Both the position numbers and the translations under genes were made by a program. Shown one piece after another: positions 43,162 through 51,612 of a stretch of DNA of 64,000 nucleotides. Each line of letters starts with the position of its first letter. Positions within the stretch are counted from its first letter, which is position 1. Under the pieces are notes generated by a model, which saw only the letters and a program-made list of their open reading frames with translations, made no database searches and had not been told where the DNA came from. This stretch comes from QQWI01 sp964522015 (GTDB lineage Bacteria; Bacillota; Clostridia; Peptostreptococcales; Acidaminobacteraceae): assembly GCA_964522015.1 (NCBI GenBank), contig CAZFST010000002.1:62001-126000 (forward strand). Reading direction: 5' to 3'.

Positions 43162-44172
43162 TCACGATTGACCCAAACGAAGGGTCGGAATGGCATTTAA
43201 AGCGAGGTTGCAACCAAGGTGATCTTGGTGATGGTAGTAGGCCGCTGCCCCAATCATGGCGGCATTGTCGGTGCAAAGTACCATAGAAGGGGCATAAACA
43301 CTTAGGTTAGAGCCTTTGACTGCCTGGTCCAGGGCTTCTCGCAGGCGGGAATTCGCTGCCACGCCACCGGAAACCACCAATTGATCCATCTTGTAATCTT
43401 TGAGGGCCATCAGGGCCTTATTGACAAGGACTTCAATGACGGCTTCTTGGAAACTGGCTGCCACATCGGCAGGTACGATTTCTAGGCCCTTTTGCTTTGA
43501 CTGGTTGATATAGTTGAGAACCCCGGATTTGATGCCGCTGAAACTGAAGTCGTAGGTGTCTTTATCCAAGTAGGTTCTTGTAAAATGAATGGCTTGACGG
43601 TTCCCTTCCTTGGCCAGCTTATCGATGAAAGGACCCCCTGGATATGGGAGGCCAAGGGTTCTGGCTACTTTGTCGTAGGCTTCTCCAATGGCGTCGTCCC
43701 TGGTCTGTCCAATCACTTCAAAGGTAGTATAGTCCCTGGCAATGGCCAAATGGGTGTGCCCACCAGATACCACAAGGCACATATAAGGCGGTTCCAGTTC
43801 TGGATATTCAAGTAGGCAGGCACTGATATGCCCTTCAATGTGATTGACGGGAATCAAGGGCTTACCCAGTGCATAGCTGAGGGCCTTGGCGTAATTGACA
43901 CCCACCAAAAGAGCCCCCACAAGGCCTGGACCATGGGTTACAGCGATGGCATCAATAGCGTCAAAGGTCATATTAGCAGCTTCTAGGGCTTGATCCACCA
44001 CCTGAGAAATCTTGTCTAGGTGGTTTCTTGAGGCGATTTCTGGTACAACCCCACCATAGAGCCGATGGATGTCGATTTGAGAGTAGATGATGCTAGAGAT
44101 AATCTGACGGCCGTTTGCCACAACCGCAACAGAGGTTTCGTCACAACTGGTTTCAATCGCTAGGATTTTCAA
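43162..44172 (-). CDS. tsaD: tRNA N6-threonylcarbamoyladenosine (t6A) transferase subunit
   Basis: Transfers the threonylcarbamoyl group to A37 of ANN-reading tRNAs. The 336 residues have the iron/metal motif HIEGHISACLL, ASKHA loops LAIETSCDETSVAVV and VVSGGVAANSRLREAL, and RLYGGVVPEIASRNH. The start is probably the TTG at 44172 (reading MKILAIETSC), because the ATG at 44181 directly abuts AGGAG; this also matches family starts. It ends the tsaE-tsaB-rimI-tsaD cluster. Confidence 0.95.
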   Translation of the reverse strand: MKILAIETSCDETSVAVVANGRQIISSIIYSQIDIHRLYGGVVPEIASRNHLDKISQVVDQALEAANMTFDAIDAIAVTHGPGLVGALLVGVNYAKALSYALGKPLIPVNHIEGHISACLLEYPELEPPYMCLVVSGGHTHLAIARDYTTFEVIGQTRDDAIGEAYDKVARTLGLPYPGGPFIDKLAKEGNRQAIHFTRTYLDKDTYDFSFSGIKSGVLNYINQSKQKGLEIVPADVAASFQEAVIEVLVNKALMALKDYKMDQLVVSGGVAANSRLREALDQAVKGSNLSVYAPSMVLCTDNAAMIGAAAYYHHQDHLGCNLALNAIPTLRLGQS

Positions 44173-44668
44173 GGGTTTCATCTCCTAATTGCGCCCACAT
44201 GATTAGCGCATCTTCGTTGGTATCCTGATAGTATTTGGGTCTCACACCGGCACTTTTAAAGCCATAATGCTGGTAAAGTTTGATGGCCGGCTCGTTGGTC
44301 ACCCGGACTTCCAATGTGAGGGACTCGATCTTCTCCGACCGAGCATAAGCCATCAGTGCTTCAATCAAGGCCTTGCCAATCCCATGGCGTCTATAGTTAG
44401 GGTGCACCGCAATATTGGTGATATGCCCCTCGTCCACAATATGCCAGCAACCGATGTACCCCGCAATAGTCCCATCACGGTGGGACGCAATAGGGGCATC
44501 ACCTTCTGACGTGGCATCATCATCCATAATACAGACCATATAACGGGCAAGATTATTCATCAGCAGTTCATTTTCAAAGGAAGCCCGGAGCCAGGGTGTC
44601 TTAAAGCTAAGGGCTTCAATTTCAAGGACTTGCTCTATATCTTCTAAAGTCATCCAACGTATGGTCAT
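44153..44668 (-). CDS. rimI: Ribosomal protein S18-alanine N-acetyltransferase
   Basis: 171-residue GNAT acetyltransferase for the S18 N-terminus, with IAVHPNYRRHGIGKALIEAL (acetyl-CoA loop) and LEVRVTNEPAIKLYQHYGFKS. An insertion near residues 50-65 (acidic, SEGDAPIASHRDG) makes it somewhat longer than the ~150-residue norm. It overlaps both tsaB (ATGA) and tsaD, the common clostridial arrangement. Confidence 0.93.
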   Translation of the reverse strand: MTIRWMTLEDIEQVLEIEALSFKTPWLRASFENELLMNNLARYMVCIMDDDATSEGDAPIASHRDGTIAGYIGCWHIVDEGHITNIAVHPNYRRHGIGKALIEALMAYARSEKIESLTLEVRVTNEPAIKLYQHYGFKSAGVRPKYYQDTNEDALIMWAQLGDETLENPSD

Positions 44669-45387
44669 TTGTTCTGATCCCCTTGGTTCCCATCTGTCAA
44701 TTGGCTAAGGGCCTGCTTTTGCTGGAGTTCACGCTCGGCTTGCGCGAGTCTTAAGTAGGCCGCGGGCAAGTCCTGGTAGGTGTAGGTTTGGTACCAGCCC
44801 TTTTGATAGGCATAGTAGAGGCCATAGGCGGTGCTATGGGCCTCGAAGGCATCTGCAAGAACCGTGTGCGCCCCAAAGTCTCGGGCAAGGCGCTCTCGGT
44901 GGGCGGCGGCGCCGTCACCTACTAAAAGGATGTCCTCGTGCTGAAACTGCTGGGCGAGGAATTCCAGTGCGTAGGTATCTTCTTCTAGTATCACTTCATT
45001 CTTCTGGTTATAAACGGCACCGTAGACTTGGTCCCGTCTGGCATCCAACATGCACAGCACCAGCCCATTGAAATGCCGTCCGTGATAGCTAAGGGCCCTT
45101 AGGGTTGAGACTGCATAAATAGGCAGATTGAAGGGATGGGCAAGGGCTTTAGCCGTTGCTAGGGCAATGCGAAGACCGGTAAAAGACCCTGGTCCATTGG
45201 CGACAATCAAGCCATCTAAGTCTGAAACCTTAAGCTTTGCACTGACTAAAGCGTTATCAATCAAAGTTAATAAATTTTGTGAGTGGGTCAATCCATCCCG
45301 AACAATGTGGTGTGCGATCATTTGATCGTTGACAAAAATGGCCACACTGGCCGTAGGGGTGGTTGCTTCTATGGCAAGTAGTTTCAT
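44665..45387 (-). CDS. tsaB: t6A biosynthesis protein TsaB
   Basis: 240-residue inactive-kinase-fold partner of TsaD. It begins MKLLAIEATTPTASVAIFV and has the signature VANGPGSFTGLRIALATAKAL. AAGGAG lies 6 nt before the ATG. Start and stop overlap tsaE and rimI by four bases each (ATGA), a tightly coupled operon. Confidence 0.96.
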   Translation of the reverse strand: MKLLAIEATTPTASVAIFVNDQMIAHHIVRDGLTHSQNLLTLIDNALVSAKLKVSDLDGLIVANGPGSFTGLRIALATAKALAHPFNLPIYAVSTLRALSYHGRHFNGLVLCMLDARRDQVYGAVYNQKNEVILEEDTYALEFLAQQFQHEDILLVGDGAAAHRERLARDFGAHTVLADAFEAHSTAYGLYYAYQKGWYQTYTYQDLPAAYLRLAQAERELQQKQALSQLTDGNQGDQNK

Positions 45388-45929
45388 GTGACTCTCCTTA
45401 AATCGTCCGACGTCAATTGTAATAGGGACGCCTCTAAACCAGTTTCAAAATCAGTCTCATAAACCCCTTGGACCCCGCCATCAGCCTGAATTCCATGGGC
45501 TCCATCCGGATAACCTGATAAAGTCACCAATCGCCCTTCTCCATAAACACTTAGTTCTATCTGAATCAATTGCTTTGTCTCGTAAGCCAGAGCCGAGAGT
45601 ACTTTATCTGCCCACTCCACTAAGACAATACCCTTGTCGTGTAGGTAATCAAAAAAACCGATATCGTCTAGCTCTTCAATGCTGTTTAGGCGATAAACAT
45701 CTGCATGGTAAAATGGCCCCAGCTGACTTGTGTAGGCATTGACGATTGTATAAGAAGGGCTTGCCATAATGCCTTCAATCCCCAGTGCACGGCCAATCCC
45801 TTTGGAAAGCGTGGTTTTACCCGTCCCCAAATCGCCAATTAAGGCCACGGTGTCGCCTTTTTTTAAACAGGATGCTATGGCTGTTGCAAGCACCGACATG
45901 CCCATTTCATTTTTTACTTCATATTGCAT
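45384..45929 (-). CDS. tsaE: t6A biosynthesis ATPase TsaE
   Basis: 181-residue small ATPase that drives the TsaB-TsaD cycle. It has Walker A IGDLGTGKTTLSKG, SPSYTIVNAY with the switch Thr, FYHADVYRLNS and the late VLVEWADKV Walker-B-like motif. A C-terminal extension of ~35 residues beyond the usual length is not recognised. ATG 45929 (MQYEVKNEM) has AGGGTGG upstream. It leads the cluster. Confidence 0.95.
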   Translation of the reverse strand: MQYEVKNEMGMSVLATAIASCLKKGDTVALIGDLGTGKTTLSKGIGRALGIEGIMASPSYTIVNAYTSQLGPFYHADVYRLNSIEELDDIGFFDYLHDKGIVLVEWADKVLSALAYETKQLIQIELSVYGEGRLVTLSGYPDGAHGIQADGGVQGVYETDFETGLEASLLQLTSDDLRRVT

Positions 45930-45952
45930 AAAAACCACCCTATCTATGCCAT

Positions 45953-46020
45953 TTCATAAATGATTGACTTCTTCTTCATAAATTACAGACTTCTTTATCA
46001 TAAATTACAGACTTCTTCAG
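45953..46020. repeat. Three tandem 22-23 bp repeats upstream of tsaE
   Basis: Units 45953-45974, 45975-45997 and 45998-46020. Units 2 and 3 share TCATAAATTACAGACTTCTT exactly; unit 1 differs by four bases. They occupy the tsaE leader or promoter. No spacers or cas genes are present. Confidence 0.85.
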
Positions 46021-46108
46021 TTTGTAATTATACCATGAAACATGGGCTGGGTGTCAAAAGTATTTAGTTCAGCATTCAGGCAACATGCAATTGAATTTCA
46101 TAATGGAC

Positions 46109-46137
46109 TTGACAAGTTTTCTTGTTGTAACTATAAT
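46109..46137 (+). promoter_or_regulatory. Consensus sigma-A promoter of the NAD(P)-binding/Rrf2 operon
   Basis: TTGACA, 17 bases, TATAAT: both hexamers are perfect. The -10 box lies inside a 48-bp nested palindrome, so the promoter should be strong but repressed. Confidence 0.93.
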
Positions 46138-46171
46138 GATTACATCTAGATGTAACAATCGTAGTTACAAC
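46124..46171. promoter_or_regulatory. 48-bp nested palindromic operator
   Basis: Outer arms GTTGTAACTA (46124-46133) and TAGTTACAAC (46162-46171) flank, at six bases on each side, the perfect inner palindrome TTACATCTAGATGTAA (46140-46155). It contains four GnTGTAA half-sites in two inverted pairs. It covers the -10 and start site. The Rrf2 regulator encoded in the same operon is the likely ligand. Confidence 0.85.
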
Positions 46172-46195
46172 AAATAAAAAAAGGATGGTCAATCT

Positions 46196-46828
46196 ATGAA
46201 AATTGCACTTTTAGGGGCAGCAGGTAATGTGGGTAAGGTATTGACAGAAGAAGCGGTTTTGAGAGGACATCAAGTTGTGGCCTTGGTCACTGACAAACAG
46301 AAAATGGCTAATGTGAATGGCGTAGAGATTGTTGAGGTAAATGCCTCGGATCTTGGGTCTCTAACAAAAACTTTCAGTGGGCATGATCTCATCATCAGTG
46401 CCCTAGGTCCAAAACAAGGTGCTGAGGACACATTGATTCAAATGACTAAAACACTGATTGGTGCTGCTAAAGCGGCCAAAGTTCCTAGACTTATTGCAGT
46501 TGGCGGCGCTGGCGGTCTCAAGATCAATGAGACCACAACACTGGCGCAATCTGGATTTTTGCCTCCTGAATGGATGCCCATCGTCAATGCACACGTACTG
46601 GCTTTTGAAGAGTATACTCAAGAATCCGATTTGAATTGGACTGTACTGAGACCGTCCTCCTTTTTCTCATCTGGCGAAAGAACTGGTATTTTTAAATTGG
46701 GAACTGAATTCCTGATTACAGATGCTGAAGGAAATAGCCGCATATCTTATCAAGACTTCGCAGTAGCCCTGTTTGACGAGGTAGAACATTCAGCGTATAA
46801 TAGAACAAGTTTCACTGTCGGATACTAA
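46196..46828 (+). CDS. NAD(P)-binding oxidoreductase-like protein (YwnB type)
   Basis: 210-residue Rossmann protein of the atypical SDR/NmrA group. It has the dinucleotide loop MKIALLGAAGNVGKVL, LIISALGPKQGAEDT, and the late YTQESDLNWTVLRPSSFF typical of YwnB-like proteins. It lacks an evident SDR YxxxK. The substrate is unknown; relatives paired with Rrf2 regulators are often stress-induced. Ribosome site AAAGGATGG. Confidence 0.88.
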   Translation: MKIALLGAAGNVGKVLTEEAVLRGHQVVALVTDKQKMANVNGVEIVEVNASDLGSLTKTFSGHDLIISALGPKQGAEDTLIQMTKTLIGAAKAAKVPRLIAVGGAGGLKINETTTLAQSGFLPPEWMPIVNAHVLAFEEYTQESDLNWTVLRPSSFFSSGERTGIFKLGTEFLITDAEGNSRISYQDFAVALFDEVEHSAYNRTSFTVGY

Positions 46829-46858
46829 ATTTTAGCCTCACAGATAGGAGTTACTCAT

Positions 46859-47284
46859 ATGAAAATCAGCAGCCGATTTTCAGTAGCCGTTCATATTCTC
46901 TCTATTCTTCACTTAAATGAGGGCCCAATGCCCACTTCTGACTTTATTGCAGGGAGCGTCAATACAAACCCTGTGGTCATTCGTCGGATTTTGGGCATGC
47001 TTAAGCAAGCCCATTTAGTGGATATGAAAAGGGGTACAGGAGGCGCTTATCTGCTGAAGCCCATTGAGCAAATAACCCTTTTAGACATTTACAAGGCAGT
47101 TGGCAGTGTAGAAGAAGGGCAACTCTTTCAAGTGCACAAAGATCCCAATATTAAGTGCCCCATCGGTGCCAACATTGAGGAGGCAATTACCACCACCCTG
47201 ATTGAAGCCCAAGAAGCCATGGAAGCGGTCTTGCAAAAGGCGACTATGGAAACAGTTATTCAAAACCTAACCAATAAATTCTAA
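46859..47284 (+). CDS. Rrf2-family transcriptional regulator (YwnA type)
   Basis: 141-residue winged-helix regulator. It begins MKISSRFSVAVHILSILHLN and has the recognition segment NPVVIRRILGMLKQAHLV with the wing KRGTGGAYLLKP. Only one Cys (IKCPIG) is present, so it cannot bind an Fe-S cluster in the three-Cys IscR manner. It lies 30 nt after the oxidoreductase gene. Autoregulation through the nested palindrome upstream is inferred, as in B. subtilis ywnB-ywnA type pairs. Confidence 0.92.
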   Translation: MKISSRFSVAVHILSILHLNEGPMPTSDFIAGSVNTNPVVIRRILGMLKQAHLVDMKRGTGGAYLLKPIEQITLLDIYKAVGSVEEGQLFQVHKDPNIKCPIGANIEEAITTTLIEAQEAMEAVLQKATMETVIQNLTNKF

Positions 47285-47326
47285 TGGCACTATTCAAATA
47301 AACTAATGGTGCTGCAATCTGCACAC

Positions 47327-47373
47327 AAAAGCCCCTTGAAAAACAGCATGAAGTTGCTGGATTTCAAGGGGCT
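47327..47373. terminator. Bidirectional terminator between the Rrf2 and Mpv17-like genes
   Basis: AGCCCCTTGAAA pairs with TTTCAAGGGGCT, with an inner CAGCA/TGCTG stem. TTTT follows on the minus strand. Confidence 0.8.
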
Positions 47374-47377
47374 AATA

Positions 47378-48028
47378 TTATGCAGCTTTCTTCTGTTTTT
47401 TTGAAAATGCAAGCATTGCACCAAGTGCGATTGACAAGAATGCTGCCACTAATACTCGGTACTGGGGTGCAAGGATAAACGTAATGGTGTGGGCAGGAAT
47501 CCAGAAAAACGGAATGGTTTTAAGGACAACAAATGAAATGAAACCATCCCAATCGATTGCTTTTGTGATGTCTTTAATCGTTACTTTACCCTTACGAGCT
47601 GCTTTTAAATCAAGGTAAGTATCAGTGTACTTGTGGAAGCCCATAAAAGCAGGTGCAAAGAAGCAGTTCATAATAGCACTTGTAAAGAATGCAGTCATCA
47701 CAAGGTTGCCTTCAAAAGGTAAGTAGTGTTTTGCTTGAGCTGCTTTAACACCGCCATCAAATACTGGGAACATCAAGGTAATCAACATACCGATAAAGCC
47801 CCAAATAACAATTCTCCAGATGAGACCGGCGGGTTTTTTATAGTCCCCTGTTACGATACGAATGGCCATCAACTCGCCCATTGTTGCAAGGACACCAAAC
47901 TTAATGAAGCCCATCACGTATGGCTGTGCCTTTGTCCAACCCATAAACATGCCCTGGGTTACAGGGGTTAATAAAAATGCACATAATGCAGCAAAGGCTG
48001 CAAGCCAAATAAAATCGCCTTTTTTCAT
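47378..48028 (-). CDS. Mpv17/PMP22-like membrane protein
   Basis: 216 residues with four or five membrane helices. The C-terminal IPFFWIPAHTITFILAPQYR then VLVAAFLSIALGAML resembles the Mpv17 signature (W.P..Q..NF..VP...R). Bacterial members have no settled function. AAGGAG precedes the ATG at 48028. It is monocistronic, ending in a hairpin shared with the Rrf2 gene. The family call rests on a short motif and is tentative. Confidence 0.6.
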   Translation of the reverse strand: MKKGDFIWLAAFAALCAFLLTPVTQGMFMGWTKAQPYVMGFIKFGVLATMGELMAIRIVTGDYKKPAGLIWRIVIWGFIGMLITLMFPVFDGGVKAAQAKHYLPFEGNLVMTAFFTSAIMNCFFAPAFMGFHKYTDTYLDLKAARKGKVTIKDITKAIDWDGFISFVVLKTIPFFWIPAHTITFILAPQYRVLVAAFLSIALGAMLAFSKKQKKAA

Positions 48029-48116
48029 TCTGTTTTCTCCTTAAAATATAATAGTGAAAAGTCCATGGCTCTATTATACGTGGTTTTCGAAGAATTTACA
48101 AAATAATTTTATGCCT

Positions 48117-48167
48117 TACAAAAAAATAGTAAGCGCAACATGGACTACGGCCACAGTTGCGCTTACT
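48117..48167 (-). terminator. Intrinsic terminator after tex
   Basis: AGTAAGCGCAAC pairs with GTTGCGCTTACT and runs into ATTTTTTTG on the minus strand. Confidence 0.9.
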
Positions 48168-48176
48168 CTCACTATT

Positions 48177-50321
48177 CTAACCTTTTTTCATACTCAGAGA
48201 AACCTTCTGTCTTTTGACGTCAATCCCAATCACTCTGACAGAAACGATATCGCCAACCTGCACCACATCCATGGGCCGTTTCACAAATTTATCTGCTAGC
48301 TCGGAAACGTGAACCAAGCCATCTTGTTTAACACCGATATCTACAAAGGCCCCAAAATCTACTACATTCCGGACTGTACCTCTGAGTTCCATGCCAATTT
48401 CTAAATCTTCAATGGCTAAAACGTCACTTCTCAAAATTGGTGGGGCCATTTCATCCCTTGGATCACGGCCTGGTTTATCCAGTTCTTTTAGTAGATCTTC
48501 AAGGACAATCAGATGGACGTCCAAAGCTTGGCTCAAGGCTTTCAGCCCATAAGACTGAGCTTTTTCGTAGGCATTTGGGCTAGTTACACCGATGCTAGAT
48601 GCTGGAATTTCCAGAAGTCCCATCATCCGCTCACAAACCTCATACTGCTCTGGATGAACCCCAGTCCGGTCCAGTGGAGATTTACTATGGGGGACTCTTA
48701 AGAAGCCTGCAGCCTGGTTAAAGGCTGCCTGTCCAATCCCCTTGACCTTTAAAATTTCCTTACGGGTTTTGATGCCGCCAGACTCATTGCGGTAAGCCAC
48801 TAAATTCTTAGCGGTCTTTTTATTGATCCCTGCAATATACTGAAGCAGGGATTCTGAAGCTGTATTGACATCTACACCAACGCTATTAACAGCATCTTGA
48901 ACCACACCTTCTAGCACTTCAGTCAAACGCTTTTGATTGACGTCATGCTGATACTGACCGACCCCAATGGCTCTTGGTTCGATTTTCACCAGTTCAGACA
49001 ATGGATCTTGAACCCGAGCCCCAATTGAAATCGCTCCACGTACAGAAACGTCAATGGTAGGGTACTCGTCATTTGCCAGTTCAGAGGCTGAGTAGACAGA
49101 AGCACCGGCCTCGTTGACGATCATATAATAGACTTTACGGTCAATTTTCTTAAGTAGATTCGAGATGAACAGTTCAGACTCCCGTGAACCCGTTCCGTTT
49201 CCAATGGCAATCAGATCGATGCCATAAGCTTCTATCATCCGCTTCAAAACTGCTTCACTTTTCTCTGTTTGCATCATTGGTTTGGTCGGGTAAATGGTTT
49301 CATAGTCTAAGACCCTACCAAAAGCATCAAGAACGACCACTTTACATCCCGTTCTATAGGCTGGATCAAAGCCCATGACAACCCGCTCTTTTAGGGGTGC
49401 TTGTAAAAGCAATTGCTTTAGGTTGATTCCGAATACACCAATTGCCTGTTCTTCGGCAGCTTCAGTAATTTGAGTACGGAGCTCCCTGGCTAGGGCTGGC
49501 TCTACCAACCGTTTATACCCATCTTGAAAGGCACTTTCAACATAAGTGTTGGTAATACCCTTAGGGAATGTTTTTGCAGCTGCTGCCTCTACTAGGCCTT
49601 CATGATTCAGATCAAGACGGAGTCTCAACATCCCTTCTCGCTCACCACGATTAACTGCTAAAATACGGTGTGCTGGCATCTTAAGGGCTGGTTCTTGGTA
49701 CTCGTGGTACATGCCATAAGTATTCTCAGGGTCACCATCTTTGCCAAGCTGAGACACTAAGATGGCTTCCTTCATATATCTCCTACGGTAGAAATCACGC
49801 AACTGAGCGCTATCAGCGTACTGTTCGGCTAAAATATCCATGGCCCCATCAAGGGCTTCTTGGGCTGTGGCAACACCCAATTCATCACTTAAATAGGCAA
49901 GGGCCTCATCTTCAATTTTTTTATTATCCGTATTAGCCATCATAAACACAGCTAAAGGCTCTAAGCCCTTTTCTTTTGCAATGGTAGCTCTTGTACGTCG
50001 CTTTGGTTTAAAGGGACGATAAATATCTTCCAGTTCTGATAGCTTGTCAGCTTTTCTGATGGCCGCTTCAATTTCTGGGGTTAGTTGCCCTACCTCACCA
50101 ATTAGTCTAATGACTTCTTCTTGCCTAGATTGAAGGCTTCTCAAATAGGTTAAACGGTCGTTTAAAAGTCTCAACTGAACATCGGTTAATTGTCCTGTGA
50201 CTTCTTTTCTATATCGGGCGATAAAAGGGATGGTATCCCCCTGATCTATCAGTGCCAGCGTTCTTTCTACTTGTCCAATTTGAACCCCTAATTCCTGTGC
50301 AATCATCTGACTAATATTCAT
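48177..50321 (-). CDS. tex: Tex family RNA-binding transcription accessory protein
   Basis: 714-residue cytoplasmic protein with the Tex order: N-terminal helix-turn-helix (LTDVQLRLLNDRLTYLRSLQ), YqgF-like RNase H domain (VVMGFDPAYRTGCKVVVLDA), HhH repeats (LLQYIAGINKKTAKNLVAYR), and a C-terminal S1 domain (ELRGTVRNVVDFGAFVDIGV). Start with AAAAGGAG at 50321. It is monocistronic. All domains are present at normal length. Confidence 0.97.
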   Translation of the reverse strand: MNISQMIAQELGVQIGQVERTLALIDQGDTIPFIARYRKEVTGQLTDVQLRLLNDRLTYLRSLQSRQEEVIRLIGEVGQLTPEIEAAIRKADKLSELEDIYRPFKPKRRTRATIAKEKGLEPLAVFMMANTDNKKIEDEALAYLSDELGVATAQEALDGAMDILAEQYADSAQLRDFYRRRYMKEAILVSQLGKDGDPENTYGMYHEYQEPALKMPAHRILAVNRGEREGMLRLRLDLNHEGLVEAAAAKTFPKGITNTYVESAFQDGYKRLVEPALARELRTQITEAAEEQAIGVFGINLKQLLLQAPLKERVVMGFDPAYRTGCKVVVLDAFGRVLDYETIYPTKPMMQTEKSEAVLKRMIEAYGIDLIAIGNGTGSRESELFISNLLKKIDRKVYYMIVNEAGASVYSASELANDEYPTIDVSVRGAISIGARVQDPLSELVKIEPRAIGVGQYQHDVNQKRLTEVLEGVVQDAVNSVGVDVNTASESLLQYIAGINKKTAKNLVAYRNESGGIKTRKEILKVKGIGQAAFNQAAGFLRVPHSKSPLDRTGVHPEQYEVCERMMGLLEIPASSIGVTSPNAYEKAQSYGLKALSQALDVHLIVLEDLLKELDKPGRDPRDEMAPPILRSDVLAIEDLEIGMELRGTVRNVVDFGAFVDIGVKQDGLVHVSELADKFVKRPMDVVQVGDIVSVRVIGIDVKRQKVSLSMKKG

Positions 50322-50406
50322 AAAAGCTCCTTTTCAAACACACAGCGCTATCAACTATAATCCACTCTATTAATACACACAAAATTCGGTCTTAAACTCG
50401 TATAAC

Positions 50407-50452
50407 TGAGAAACAGCCACCGGTTGCGCTTTGGCATCACAGTGGCTGTCAT
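50407..50452 (-). terminator. Intrinsic terminator after prfB
   Basis: ACAGCCAC pairs with GTGGCTGT around a long interior and is followed by TTCTC on the minus strand, a weak T run. Confidence 0.65.
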
Positions 50453-50453
50453 A

Positions 50454-51579
50454 TTAATCAAGATCGTCATCGTCACCGGCTTTTTCTCCAATGAGAAAAG
50501 CGTCAATAAATAAATCTAAATCCCCATCCATCACAGCCTGCAAATTCGTATTCGATGCACCTGTTCGATGATCTTTTACAAGATTATAGGGTTGAAAAAC
50601 GTATGAACGAATCTGACTGCCCCAAGATATTTGAGAGAAGTCACCTTTAATATCCTCAATCTTATCCTTATGCTCCTGAGCCTTCAACACAATCAGCTTA
50701 GCCATCAGCATTTTCATGGCCGTGCCTCTATTTTTGATTTGTGAACGCTCATTTTGACACTGTACCACAACACCAGTTGGCATATGGGTGATACGCACCG
50801 CAGAATCCGTGGTATTAACGTGCTGACCACCAGCCCCGCCTGAGCGGTAGGTATCCACTTTTAGATCCACAGGATTAATGTCTATTTCTTGATCGTCAGC
50901 CAGTTCTGGTAGTACATCCACGGCCGCAAATGAAGTATGACGTCGTCCCGAGGAATCAAAAGGGGAGATACGGACAATCCGATGGACACCTTTTTCGGCT
51001 TTTAAGAAGCCGTAGGCATTAACACCAGAAAACTTGATAGTTGCACTTTTGATACCCGCATTATCATCCTTGAGGTAATCCAAGATTTGAATCCCATAGC
51101 CCTTGCGCTCACCCCATCTGAGAAACATACGGTAAAGCATTTCTGCCCAGTCCATGGCATCGATGCCGCCACTACCAGCGTGAATTGACAAAATGGCATT
51201 GAGCTTATCATACTCCCCTGTTAAAAGCGCCTCTAATCGGGCCTTTTTGATGGTCGTATCCAAGTGTGCCAGACCTTCAGTCAATTCGGCTTCCATACTA
51301 TCGTCAGCCTCTTCAAGTGCCAGATCACAAATCATCATCAAGTCTTCTTGTAAAGTCACCAGATCGTTATACATTTGAAGCACTCTTTTGACTTCCTTTT
51401 GGTCCCGCATTAAAGCAGTTGATTTTGCCTGATCGCTCCAAATGGCGGGGTCAAGCAGTGCAGCTTCTAATGTTTGTAGTCTCGCTTCTAGTCTAGAGAC
51501 GTCAAAGAGAAGCCCTCAGATCCATTAAATTTTCATGTAGCGCTTTCAGCGTGATTTTCCCTCGCTCAAAGATTAACAT
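50454..51579 (-). CDS. prfB: Peptide chain release factor 2 (programmed +1 frameshift)
   Basis: Recognises UGA and UAA stop codons. Translation starts at ATG 51579 (GGGGTG upstream), reads 25 codons ending ...LRASL, then meets CTT TGA C at 51507-51501. Slipping +1 gives ...SL-DVSRLEAR and continues to a 374-residue product. The body has the SPF codon-recognition motif (RISPFDSSGRRHT) and the catalytic GGQ (SGGAGGQHVNTTDSAV). It lies 33 nt after secA, the classic secA-prfB pair. Confidence 0.97.
51501..51521 (-). other. prfB programmed frameshift site
   Basis: The minus strand reads AGGG, then CTTCT, then CTTTGAC: the slippery CTT-TGA-C with an internal SD-like AGGG upstream, as in nearly all bacterial prfB genes. 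It autoregulates RF2 by competition between termination at UGA and slippage. Confidence 0.95.
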
Positions 51580-51612
51580 GTCATCACCCCTTTTCATGTA
51601 TCAAGAGCAGTT

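Noticed and set aside
45953..46020. CRISPR array
   Set aside because: Three directly abutting 23-bp units without spacers and no cas genes.
50454..51410. Truncated prfB
   Set aside because: The missing N-terminus is recovered by the conserved CTTTGAC +1 frameshift, so the gene is intact.
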